Shown here: positions 46,232 through 57,860 of the stretch, piece after piece | Layout: each line of letters begins with the position of its first letter | How positions within the stretch are numbered: position 1 is the first letter of the stretch | From: Begonia masoniana | Lineage: Eukaryota > Streptophyta > Magnoliopsida > Cucurbitales > Begoniaceae | Assembly: GCA_022432975.1 (NCBI GenBank) | Contig: CM039512.1 | Span: 34,593,730-34,657,729, forward strand | Direction of reading: 5' to 3' | Length of the DNA stretch: 64,000 bases | The notes under the pieces: model-generated | Database searches by the model: none | What the model saw: the letters and a program-made list of their open reading frames with translations, nothing else | Told to the model about the DNA's origin: nothing | Translations under genes and position numbers: made by a program

Positions 46232-48770
46232 TCAGATCCCCCTGTGAAATTGGGAGTTGGATCAACTCTCCCAAAGTATAATATCCACTGTCTCATTAAG
46301 GGGCGGATTAATTCCCTTAACAGTAAGGCTGATTCACTGTTCAGATCCCCCTGTGAAATTGGGAGTTGGATCAACTCTCCCAAAGTATAATATCCACTGT
46401 CTCATTAAGGGGCGGATTAATTCCCTTAACAGTAAGGCTGATTCACTGTTCAGATCCCCCTGTGAAATTGGGAGTTGGATCAACTCTCCCAAAGTATAAT
46501 ATCCACTGTCTCATTAAGGGGCGGATTAATTCCCTTAACATACTCAATTTGAAATCAATGTTCACTAAACCTTCACAGCCACAGACACCAGTTAAACTGC
46601 CTCATCAGCTGCCATCCAGTTACAAGGATGCACTCCTTCAACCAGTCTAGTCCTCAGTAGACTCAGAAAGCACACCTGTTATCACTTCTTCACCTACATC
46701 ACAAAACTCATCTATTAGCCTAATGCTAAGCAAGTAAAGCAATGATGAAATGGAAATGCTGAAACATAAAGCTTCCTAAACATGCAGTTTCTACTTTCTC
46801 ATCTCAGTTGCATATTCATCTTCTGTTAAAGTATAATATCCACTGTCTCATTAAGGGGCGGATTAATTCCCTTAACAGTAAGGCTGATTCACTGTTCAGA
46901 TCCCCCTGTGAAATTGGGAGTTGGATCAACTCTCCCAAAGTATAATATCCACTGTCTCATTAAGGGGCGGATTAATTCCCTTAACAGTAAGGCTGATTCA
47001 CTGTTCAGATCCCCCTGTGAAATTGGGAGTTGGATCAACTCTCCCAAAGTATAATATCCACTGTCTCATTAAGGGGCGGATTAATTCCCTTAACAGTAAG
47101 GCTGATTCACTGTTCAGATCCCCCTGTGAAATTGGGAGTTGGATCAACTCTCCCAAAGTATAATATCCACTGTCTCATTAAGGGGCGGATTAATTCCCTT
47201 AACAGTAAGGCTGATTCACTGTTCAGATCCCCCTGTGAAATTGGGAGTTGGATCAACTCTCCCAAAGTATAATATCCACTGTCTCATTAAGGGGCGGATT
47301 AATTCCCTTAACAGTAAGGCTGATTCACTGTTCAGATCCCCCTGTGAAATTGGGAGTTGGATCAACTCTCCCAAAGTATAATATCCACTGTCTCATTAAG
47401 GGGCGGATTAATTCCCTTAACAGTAAGGCTGATTCACTGTTCAGATCCCCCTGTGAAATTGGGAGTTGGATCAACTCTCCCAAAGTATAATATCCACTGT
47501 CTCATTAAGGGGCGGATTAATTCCCTTAACAGTAAGGCTGATTCACTGTTCAGATCCCCCTGTGAAATTGGGAGTTGGATCAACTCTCCCAAAGTATAAT
47601 ATCCACTGTCTCATTAAGGGGCGGATTAATTCCCTTAACAGTAAGGCTGATTCACTGTTCAGATCCCCCTGTGAAATTGGGAGTTGGATCAACTCTCCCA
47701 AAGTATAATATCCACTGTCTCATTAAGGGGCGGATTAATTCCCTTAACAGTAAGGCTGATTCACTGTTCAGATCCCCCTGTGAAATTGGGAGTTGGATCA
47801 ACTCTCCCAAAGTATAATATCCACTGTCTCATTAAGGGGCGGATTAATTCCCTTAACAGTAAGGCTGATTCACTGTTCAGATCCCCCTGTGAAATTGGGA
47901 GTTGGATCAACTCTCCCAAAGTATAATATCCACTGTCTCATTAAGGGGCGGATTAATTCCCTTAACAGTAAGGCTGATTCACTGTTCAGATCCCCCTGTG
48001 AAATTGGGAGTTGGATCAACTCTCCCAAAGTATAATATCCACTGTCTCATTAAGGGGCGGATTAATTCCCTTAACAGTAAGGCTGATTCACTGTTCAGAT
48101 CCCCCTGTGAAATTGGGAGTTGGATCAACTCTCCCAAAGTATAATATCCACTGTCTCATTAAGGGGCGGATTAATTCCCTTAACAGTAAGGCTGATTCAC
48201 TGTTCAGATCCCCCTGTGAAATTGGGAGTTGGATCAACTCTCCCAAAGTATAATATCCACTGTCTCATTAAGGGGCGGATTAATTCCCTTAACAGTAAGG
48301 CTGATTCACTGTTCAGATCCCCCTGTGATCAGATCCCCCTGTGAAGTTGGGAGTTGGATCAACTCTCCCAAAGTATAATATCCACTGTCTCATTAAGGGG
48401 CGGATTAATTCCCTTAACAGTAAGGCTGATTCACTGTTCAGATCCCCCTGTGAAATTGGGAGTTGGATCAACTCTCCCAAAGTATAATATCCACTGTCTC
48501 ATTAAGGGGAGGATTAATTCCCTTAACAGTAAGGCTGATTCACTGTTCAGATCCCCCTGTGAAATTGGGAGTTGGATCAACTCTCCCAAAGTATAATATC
48601 CACTGTCTCATTAAGTGGCGGATTAATTCCCTTAACAGTAAGGCTGATTCACTGTTCAGATCCCCCTGTGAAATTGGGAGTTGGATCAACTCTCCCAAAG
48701 TATAAATATCCACTGTCTCATTAAGGGTTGGATTAGTTCCCTTAACAGTAAAACTGATTCACATAACTGT
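46232..48770 (-). repeat. 109-bp minisatellite, about 20 units in two blocks
   Basis: The mark TTGGATCAACTCTCCC recurs every 109 bp: three times at 46257-46475 and 17 times from 46921 to 48681. One junction at about 48320-48345 has 16 extra bases, and the last unit is diverged. Between the blocks (46546-46825) is ordinary LTR sequence (compare complement of 51912-52140). Most units are identical. B2 LTRs have only two diverged units. Confidence 0.95.
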
Positions 48771-50991
48771 TTCAATATGTTCAATCCTTACCATGCCAGC
48801 ATGCATTCAAATTCATTTTCGTATACTTTTAAAACATGATGCATACACACAGATACATCCCAGTAAACACAATCCTAACGTTTTGTGATGTAGGCCCGAA
48901 GGCACAAGCAAAACTTTACTTACTTGGATTCCTGGTGTATACTCGGTTAGGAGTTGCCTCGGAAATGCTCACCTAGAACCATAAACGGAACATTAAGCCA
49001 ATCTTTACTAATCCCCATTCTAAAGCATTCTGAAACTTAAGTGGACCGTTAGGAGTTCTATTCACCAAGCATTTTCCCAAATTTTCACCCCAACCCGAAT
49101 CTACACTCATTCACAGCATACACAAAATCCCCACATTGCACTCCTTCAGCTATCTAACTGCTTAAACTTAAGAGGAATGAGGAAAACTTACCTAAGTTGA
49201 AGGAGAGTCGAGGGAGGAAGAAATCGCCCGAAAGTTTTCTGCTGAAGAGCTGAAGGCCGGGAGAGAAATAAGGGAATTAGTGGCGACTACCGAGCACTAA
49301 ACCCTAAATCTCTAACCTTAAATACATTATTCTTTTTTTTAAATCTCTAATTACCTTTCTGCCCTTGCCTAATCATTTATTAACCTAATCAATAACTCCC
49401 CCAACTCTTCTATAAAAGTACGTTATTAACAATAACTCAAATTTTGACTCAATGGAACTGGGTGCTACAGACAGCCAATCGATCGGCTCACGTTCTGCTT
49501 CTAGAACGTGTAGCCTGGCCTGTAAACCGATCGTTCGCCCCTCCCTTGGCGAACGATCGTGTAACTCTCTGTTTTTCCAGAGAGTTCTACGTTTGTTCGC
49601 CCCTCTTCTGGCGACCGAACGGCTTGCTCTCTGGTTTACCAACGAGCATGCCTTCTTCTTTTTTTTTTTTCTCCATTGACACCCTGCACACTCACACCTC
49701 ATAATCCTTCTTTCACTTTCATTTTCATCAAATAACAATAACTCCTCAAACACTCGTTTAACATACTTACGTACTTTACATAAACCACTCAACATTCTAT
49801 CGTCCCTAAATTATCAACAACCGAATCCTACTCAAAACATATCCGAAAACATGGTAATATTTCGTAAAAACGAACTCTGGTTCCATTTGAAAACTAATCA
49901 AAATCCTACGAAATTCACAACCAAACAGTCCCAATATGATTTCAATAAATGACCTCAAAAAGCTATTTGTAAAGGTTTTTCAAAACATCAAAACACGTAT
50001 ACCCTTCAGCCCAATTTAAACCCCTCCTATACAATTACCACCTAATTCTATCCATCAGAATTCCAAAATACCTTCGAGTCGTCCCCACGGGTCAAAATGC
50101 GCGCCGACTGCCCAGCACACTCCCACGGGCCATCTTTCTTCAACTGCTCATTCCTCGGGTGGAGGGATCTCGTCCTCACCTGTCTTGAAATCACTTACAC
50201 CATACAGACAACTATGAGCTAAAGGCTCAGCAAGCTTTGTAAATGCAGATGCATGTTGTGCATATGAGTTTCAGAAATCATGCAGATTACTTAACATAAC
50301 AAATCATTGCAGATAACAGATAACAGAGATGTCACCGAGGTCTACTCTCACCAGATGGAGAGGGCACGTCCGGCGGTTGCACAACCCTTTCCATCTACCG
50401 GGGGAAGACATGCTTACATCCGTAAACAGCCATGCCTGAACCCCACCTCGCTATGACTAGATAACAGATTACGTAGATTCGTTTCATTAATTCATTTCAT
50501 TTTCGTAAACTCGTGCAGAAATCCATTTTCATGCTATTTTAAAATACGTGATGTGTGAACAGCTAAATGTATAAAGTAAACATACGACATGTGTACCATC
50601 ATGACGATAAAAGCATAACCTATAAAAGAACTAATCCTAATTACCCAACCAAAGTAGTTAAACAAACAAACTCCAATACTCCTCGACGCAACTTCGACAT
50701 ACGGTGTAGGCCAATCGGCCATAGTAAGTCACGAGAACTTACCTCACGTCCATTGTAATTCTAGCTCCGTCCACGAGCGTTGTTCACCTAAGGAAAATTC
50801 ACAACAATCGTCGTTAAAACGCGTTTAAACCATTAAACGTCCAAACTAACGAAACTCTTAACTAAAGAAATTTCTTAAAACTCTAATTTAACTCATTGAG
50901 GCATTTTGTCGAGCAATTCACGCTCGACACCTCAAAATCTCCATTAATGGAGTTTTCCAAAGCTCCAATTTTTTCGAAACCCTAACGTTCC

Positions 50992-53187
50992 TGTAGCACC
51001 CGGCCCTATCGAACCAGCTCTTTTATTATTAATAAAATACACTTTATTAGTCAATAAATTAAGTAGGGTTATTAAATAACTTGGCAAAGGGCATTAGAGT
51101 AAATTGCAATTTTCAAAGAGTGGATAACGTATTTAAGGGAAGAGGGTTGGGTTTAATGCACTGTAGCCGCCACCATTTCATATCATTTCCTCTTTGAGTT
51201 TCAGCTCAGGCAGACGAGCTCTCTAGGCGATCTTCCTCGCGCGATTCACCTTCGACCTAGGTAAGTTTTCCATTCATCTTCTCGATATTATAGTGAGTAG
51301 ATAGCGGGAGTGCAATGCGTGTGTAACTTGGTGAATGCTGTGAGTGAGCTGAGTTCGAGTTTAGTGCTGAACCAAGAATGTGCGATGGCCCGAAGTTCTA
51401 AGCTAGCTCCTTAGATTCGTGAATGGTGTGGGATGAGATTTAGTGAAGTTCTGATTAGTGTTCTGTTTATGACACTAGGTGAACAGGGCTTTCAAGTAGT
51501 TGAAACCTAGCGATTTCCAGGAGACCAGGTAGGTAGAGTTTGTTTGTGCCTTCGGGCCTACATCACAAAACAGTAGGATTAATGTATGTTCGTGTGCTTA
51601 TTTCCAGTTGTCATGCATCATATTTTGAAATGTACGAAAATGAATTTACATGATTTTGAATCGGCAAGGAATGAACAGATTGAAACAGTACGTGAAGCAG
51701 ATTTGCTGTTAAGGGAATTAATCCAACCCTTAATGAGCCAGTGGATTGAGGTTTTGGGAAAAGTGATCCACTTCCCAATCCGACAGGGGGATCTGAACAG
51801 TTATGAGTATCAGATTTGCTGTTAGGGGAATTAATCCAACCCTTAACGAGCCAGTGGATATTTATACTTTGGGAGAAATGATCCAACTCCCAATTTCACA
51901 GGGGGATCTGTACGGAAACGATGAATATGCAACTGAGATGAGAAAAGTAGAAACTGCATGTCTAGGAATTTATGATTTAGTATTTCATTTCACTATTGCT
52001 TTACTTGCTTAGCATTAGGCTAATAGATGAGTTTTGTGATGTAGGTGAAGAAGCTTTAGCAGGTGTGTTTACTGAGTTCACAGAAGGCTAGTTGGGTTGG
52101 AGGAGTGCATCCACACAATGTTCTGGCAGCTGATGGGGCAGTTTAATTGATGTCTGTTAGAGTGAAGGTTTTATTATCAATGCTTTATTTTAGATGGATC
52201 GAGTTTTCATAACAGTAGTGATTTCAGCGTTTTGAACAAATTGAGTTTTATTATTTGATAATGGCATTCCGCTGAGGTTTGAAGATTTGCACTTGTTGGA
52301 TTTTAAGCAATACATGGGTTTGAATCCTTTTCTGAGTGATTTCAGTAAGGCAAATAGATTCTTTTTCATAAATGGAGTTATATTGTATAATTAGGAGTAG
52401 CCAGAATGTCGCCCTGGATTTATCGGTAGATGGGATGTGTTTTGTTATCTGTCGGTAGATGCATTCTATCGGCAGAAGTTGAGTAGTTTGAACCTACCGG
52501 AAGGAGATGTCTATCGGTAGGTGTATCCAAATTTCTATCGGATGATGTCTTCAGTAAAGGCATCGGAAGATGTAGCCTTATTTCTATCGATAGATATAGA
52601 CCTATTTCTATCGGCAGATGAAGTCATGTTGACTTCATCGGCAGTTGAAGTTGTATGTGCAGTCGTGTTGGCTTCATCGGCAGATGAAGTCATGCTGACT
52701 TCATCGGCAGATGAAGTTGTGCTGACGTCATCGGCAGATGAAATCGTGTTGACGTCATCGGCAGATGAAGTTGTGCTGACGTCATCGGCAGATGAAATTG
52801 TGTTGACGTCATCGGCAGATGAAGTTGTGTTGACGTCATCGGTAGGTGCAGCCCGCCGAGAAATGTCTTTCAGTTCCAAGTCTTCAGGTCCACGTCATCG
52901 GCAGGAGTCTTATATTTGCTGTGTCTGCTTCTTCCGTTGATTTTTTTTTCCACCGGCAGATGTGGTTGTCTTTAGAGTTTTAATAGTGTTTTGTGATTTA
53001 AACCTTTATTTTTTTTGGTCGATTTATCTCGAACATTTTATCCGATTATCCAAAAACTTTATGGTTTTGTTTAACTCTAAGTTACTTAAATTAATTCCGC
53101 TGCAAGATTTTAAATTATGAATGAAGTTTTTAGTTCGTCTACGGGTTTTGTGTGACGAACCGGGTTCAGAGAATTCGGGGCGTTACA
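50992..53187 (+). repeat. 5' LTR of B2
   Basis: Non-coding. TATA-like TATTTAA at 51130; donor CCTAG|GTAAGT (51260/51261); second donor ACCAG|GTAGGT (51528/51529; GTAAGT in the 3' LTR); stem-loop GCC-TTCG-GGC (51548-51557); CATGCATCAT (51612); two diverged units of the 109-bp repeat (about 51692-51911); acceptor-like TGTAG|GTGAAG (52044/52045); hairpin array with CTTCATC-GGCA-GATGAAG (52600-52850); CCGCTGCAAG (about 53098). The 139- and 114-codon ORFs over the hairpin array are repeat artefacts. Confidence 0.95.
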
Positions 53188-53190
53188 GTA

Positions 53191-53201
53191 TGGTATCAGA
53201 G
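53191..53201 (+). promoter_or_regulatory. Primer-binding site of B2
   Basis: TGGTATCAGAG, complement of the initiator tRNA-Met 3' end, three bases after the 5' LTR. Confidence 0.9.
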
Positions 53202-53343
53202 ACATTCGGTTAAACTGTTCAAAAGATTACTCATTAGTGCCAATCGTTGCATGGAAGCACTCCAACAACTGTAAGTATTTGAGTTAGCTTTAGTTATAAA
53301 ATGTTTATGAGGGCAGTTAACCCTGTGCAGGGAATTTAGTATA

Positions 53344-56300
53344 ATGGCTAGACGACCAGGAAGACCAAGGATACCTAGAGAAATACCAAGCCCAAGGCGT
53401 GAAGAGGACTCTAGTGTAATTAGGCAGCTGACCGAATTGATGCGTCAGCAGACAGATATAGTGCGTCAATAGTCTGATCAATTAGGAGTGCTGTTGAGTC
53501 GGGAAGCACAAGGAAGTGCCAACTCGGGTTCTAGCAATGAGCATTCTGGAGATAGATTCCGGAGACTAAGACCACCCACGTTTGATGGACAGTCATCCGA
53601 TCCAATTATTGCTGAAGGATGGCTTAGAAAGATTGAAAGTATGTTTAGGTGCGCCAGCATAGGAGAAGGAGACAAGGTCACGTTGGCTACATTTCATTTG
53701 GCTGGCGAAGCTCAACTCTGGTGGGAAACAGTTGAAACCACCACCGACATTCTGACTATGACTTGGTCACAGTTTAAGGACATCTTCTATGAGAAATATT
53801 TTAACAGCACGGTCCAGACCGCAAAGAAGTTGGAATTTCTGAATTTGAAGCAGACAGGGTCGGTGGCAGAGTACGGTAGGCAATTTGAGTCCTTGTCCAG
53901 GTTTGCTGGACACTTTGCTCATAAGGACGAGGATAAGGTGTTCAAATTTGTGCATGGACTGAAGCCGGAGATCTATCGAGGAGTCAAATTCTGTGGCATT
54001 AAAGGTTTAACGTTCAGCGAAGTTGTGTCCACTGCTCTGGAAGTGGAAGAGGCTGAAAGGAAGTGTGCTGGAGCAAAGGAGGTCCCACAAAGGTTTGTCC
54101 AGCAACACCATCAGAGAGGAACGAAGAGGCCAAGTGAAGGCCAGAGTAGCCAAGGAGCTGGAGGGAAGGTACAGAATGTCAGGAAATTTCCCCCGTGTCC
54201 TAAGTGCTTGAAGAACCACCCCGGGGAGTGCAGGATGAGATTTGGGAAGTGCTTCAACTGTGAGGAGGTTGGCCACACGTACAAAGAATGCCCGAAGCCT
54301 AGGATCACCAGATGCTACAATTGTAACAAAGTCGGCCATATTAGCAGAGACTGTCCAGTTCCTAAGAGTGGTCCTGCTATGATTAAACCAAGAATATTCT
54401 CCATGACGGAGGCAGGTGAAGAACAGCCTGCTGTAGTGTCAAGTACTATATTGGTCAACTCTGTGCCTGCTTTTACTTTGATAGATTCCGGTGCAACGCA
54501 TTCATTTATAGCATCTACGTTTGCTGATAAGTTAGATGTACAGTTTACCCCTTCTATGCATGTGTTTAATGTTACATTACCTTCTGGTGAGTGCATACAC
54601 TCCAATCGAGTGATGCCTGATAGTGAGGTATTAGCGGGGAACATGAATTTGCCTGCTGACCTCATTATTATGGATATATTGGGATTTGATGTAATCTTAG
54701 GAATGGATTGACTGTTTAAGCATTATGCCACGATCGATTGTAGGACTGGAATAGTTAGTTTCCAACCCCCTGGTAACCCGAAACATACCTTCCAAGCTTC
54801 AAAGAAGAGCAAGGAAATGACTGTGATGACTTCGATTAACACTAGACCTTCCCTATGTAGAGAGTATTGGTGCTTCCTAGCTAGCGTTGTAGACACGCAA
54901 CTTGTAGGAAAGGCAAACCCTCAAAATGTTTTAGTTGTCCAAGACTTTCCTGATGTATTTTTAGACGACCTTCCTGGTTTACCACCAGATAGAGAAATCG
55001 AATTTGTTGTAGATGTCTACCCCGGAGCCGAGCCTGTGTCTAAAAACCCGTATAGACTAGCACCATCAGAACTTAAAGAGTTAAAGAAACAGTTGGAGGA
55101 TTTGTTAGAAAAAGGGTTCATACGCCCTAGTTTTTCACCATGGGGTGCACCTGTCCTTTTTGTTAAAAAGAAAGACGGATCAATGCGTATGTGCATAGAC
55201 TATAGAGAGTTGAATAAGCTAACTGTCAAGAACAAGTATCCACTGCCGAGGATTGATGACTTATTTGACCAACTTAAGGGTGCGAGAGTTTTCTCTAAGA
55301 TTGACCTTAGGTCCGGTTACTATCAGTTGAAGGTTAAATCTGAGGATATCCCAAAGACTGCCTTTCGCACAAGGTATGGACATTATGAGTTTTTGGTTAT
55401 GTCTTTTGGTTTGACTAATGCGCCAGCAGCCTTCATGGATCTTATGAATAGGGTGTTTCACGAGTATTTGGACAAGTTTGTCATTGTATTCATTGATGAC
55501 ATACTAATCTATTCTAGAACTAAGGAAGAGCATGCAAAACATTTGAGTTTAGTTGTTGATGTACTGAGAAGACACCAGCTTTATGCTAAGTTTTCAAAGT
55601 GTGAATTTTGGTTGGATAGAGTTCACTTTCTTGGTCATGTGATCTCTGGTGATGGAATATCTGTGGACCCAGCCAAGGTTCAAGCAGTTAAGGAATGGCC
55701 CCAACCGAAGAGTGCTACAGATATTAGAAGTTTTCTTGGACTAGCAGGGTATTACAGAAAGTTCATTGAAGGATTTTCAAAGATTGCCACACCCCTTACT
55801 AGGTTAACAAGGAAAAACGTGAAATATACATGGACTGACGAATGTGAGCATAGTTTCCAAACCTTGAAACAGGAGCTGACCAATGCTCCAATTTTGACCC
55901 TCCCTGTTGAAGGTGGTAAATTTAGTATTTATTGTGACGCTTCTAAGATCGGTCTTGGCTGTGTGTTGATGCAAGATGATAAGGTTATAGCCTATGCTTC
56001 TAGACAGTTAAAAACTCATGAGAAGAACTACCCTACACACGACTTGGAATTAGCTGCCGTTGTATTTGCACTTAAAATTTGGAGGCATTACCTATATGGA
56101 CAAACTTGTGAGGTATTTTCAGATCATAAAAGTCTGAAGTATATTTTCACGCAAAAAGAACTGAATATGAGGCAGCGTAGATGGTTAGAGTTTGTCAAAG
56201 ATTATGATTTTGAGATTAAGTACCACCCTGGTAAGGCAAATGTTGTGGCAGATGCCTTGAGTAGAGTCACAACCTCAACCCCAACTATGATTTCCAATAT

Positions 56301-57825
56301 GCCATTAACCTTAGAGTCAGAATTCCAAAAGTTTAATCTAGAAGCAGTGACCAGTGTATCAGCTATACTTTCTGCCATAACCTTAAAGCCTACCATTCTT
56401 GAGAAAATAAAGGAAGCTCAGACAAATGATGATGAATGTATCGGGTACAAGTCAAGCATGGATTCTACGGACAAGTCAGAATTTAGTCATTCTACCGATG
56501 GAATCCTTAAGTTTAGAAATAGGTGGTTTGTTCCTGCCAATAATGAGCTTCGTGAGGAAATTCTTTCTGAAGCTCACTCTTCCGGATTCTCTGTCCACCC
56601 TGGGAGTACAAAGATGTACAGAGATCTCAGGCAGTATTACTGGTGGCCAGGTATGAAAAGAAGTGTGGCGAAGTATGTAGAGTCATGTCTGACCTGCCAG
56701 CAAGTCAAAGCTGAACACCAGAGACCCTCAGGGACATTGCAACCCTTACCAGTTCCCGAATGGAAATGGGAACAAATAACGATGGACTTTGTTGTTGGAT
56801 TACCTAGGACAGCTAAGGGACATGATGCAATTTGGGTGATAGTTGACCGTCTAACCAAGTCAGCTCATTTTCTGCCTATAAAGATAACCTACTCGATGGA
56901 TCAGCTAGCTGAATTGTACATGCAAGAGATCGTCAGACTGCACGGAGTTCCAAGTTCTATAGTTTCAGACCGAGACTCTAGATTTACATCTAAGTTTTGG
57001 AGGAGTTTGCATAAGGCTATGGGAACACAACTTAATTTTAGCACAGCTTTCCACCCTCAAACTGATGGACAATCTGAAAGAACCATTCAAACACTGGAGG
57101 ATATGTTTCGTGCATGCACATTGGATTTTCAAGGTTCTTGGAACAAGTACCTGTCCTTAGTAGAATTCTCTTACAACAACAGTTTTCAAGCAACCATAGG
57201 TATGGCACCATACGAGGCATTATATGGACGGAAGTGCAGATCACCATTGTATTGGGACGAAGTTGGGGAGGCACAATTGATTGGTCCTGAAATTGTGCAA
57301 CAGACAGTAGAGAAGATTGCTCTTATCCGTCAAAGAATCCTGACAGCTCAAAGCCGACAGAAAAGCTATGCAGACAAAAGACGAAAGGAACTGGAATTTG
57401 AGGTAGGTGATGAAGTTTTTCTTAAGGTGTCACCTTTCAAGGGAGTTGTGAGATTTAGAAAGAGAGGAAAGTTGAACCCCAGGTTTATTGGACCGTTCAC
57501 TATTCTGAAGAGAGTTGGGAGAGCAGCCTATCAGTTGCAACTACCGGCATCTATGGATGGAATACACAGTGTGTTCCATGTGTCTATGTTGAAGAAATGC
57601 ATTAGGAGTCCATATCAAGTCATGGAACAGCAAGACCTTGAGATTCATCCTACCCTTGCCTATGAAGAGAGACCAGTAAAGATATTAGACCATGCAGTGA
57701 AGATATTGCGCAACAAAGAGGTTCCACTAGTGAAAGTCTTATGGCACAATCAGAACATGGAGGAGACAACTTGGGAACGCCAGCAAGACATGATGGAACA
57801 ACATCCGGAGTTATTCAGGTACTGA
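53344..57825 (+). pseudogene. gag-pol polyprotein of B2, 1494 codons with two nonsense codons
   Basis: One frame from ATG 53344 (MARRPGRPRIP) to TGA 57823, interrupted only by TAG at 53470 (codon 43) and TGA at 54709 (codon 456, where relatives have Trp in GMDWL). Domains by codon: capsid about 100-230 (WWETVE); CCHC knuckles CFNCEEVGHTYKEC (303) and CYNCNKVGHISRDC (324); protease LIDSGATHSF (DSG at 381); reverse transcriptase with FIDD (716-719); RNase H (YCDAS about 865); integrase zinc finger (CLTC), DDE core (D about 1147, D about 1209, E about 1245) and PRFIGPF (about 1380); chromodomain-like end ([16 protein letters not shown]). Catalytic residues are intact, but stops would block gag and pol, so this copy is presumably defective. 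Both stops fit single C-to-T or G-to-A changes, as in methylated DNA. Confidence 0.95.
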
Positions 57826-57846
57826 ATTTTGAGGACAAAATTCTTT

Positions 57847-57860
57847 TAAGGAGGGTAGAT
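57847..57860 (+). promoter_or_regulatory. Polypurine tract of B2
   Basis: AAGGAGGGTAGAT directly before the 3' LTR start TGTAGCACC. Confidence 0.75.

Larger units (their letters stand above)
45430..49474 (-). mobile_element. Solo LTR B1 (minus, 4.0 kb) with GACAG target duplication
   Basis: LTR 45435-49469 starts TGTAACGCCCCGAG and ends GGGTGCTACA; GACAG flanks at 45430-45434 and 49470-49474. It is the reverse counterpart of the B2 LTRs (2196 bp), enlarged by repeats: the first about 75 bp is duplicated (45435 and 45509, both with CCCCGAGTT-TCTGAACCC), a 54-bp array at 45908-46165, and two blocks of 109-bp repeats. The GCC-CGAA-GGC stem-loop lies at 48894-48903 (minus). The roughly 80-codon ORFs across the array are the same sequence in successive frames. 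Confidence 0.9.

Noticed and set aside
46257..48705. Many overlapping ~80-codon ORFs starting MDQLSQSIIST
   Set aside because: They are one 109-bp minisatellite read in successive frames inside a solo LTR; 109 is not a multiple of 3, so frames simply rotate.
46232..48770. Regular repeat array resembling a CRISPR
   Set aside because: Units are head-to-tail with no unique spacers, in a plant LTR; it is a minisatellite. The same applies to 13155-14315 and 27985-29990.
52521..52940. 139-codon ORF with TSSADEVV repeats (also 59390-59809)
   Set aside because: Translation of the CATCGGCAGATGAAG hairpin array in the B2 LTRs; identical in both LTRs and open on both strands because of the repeat.
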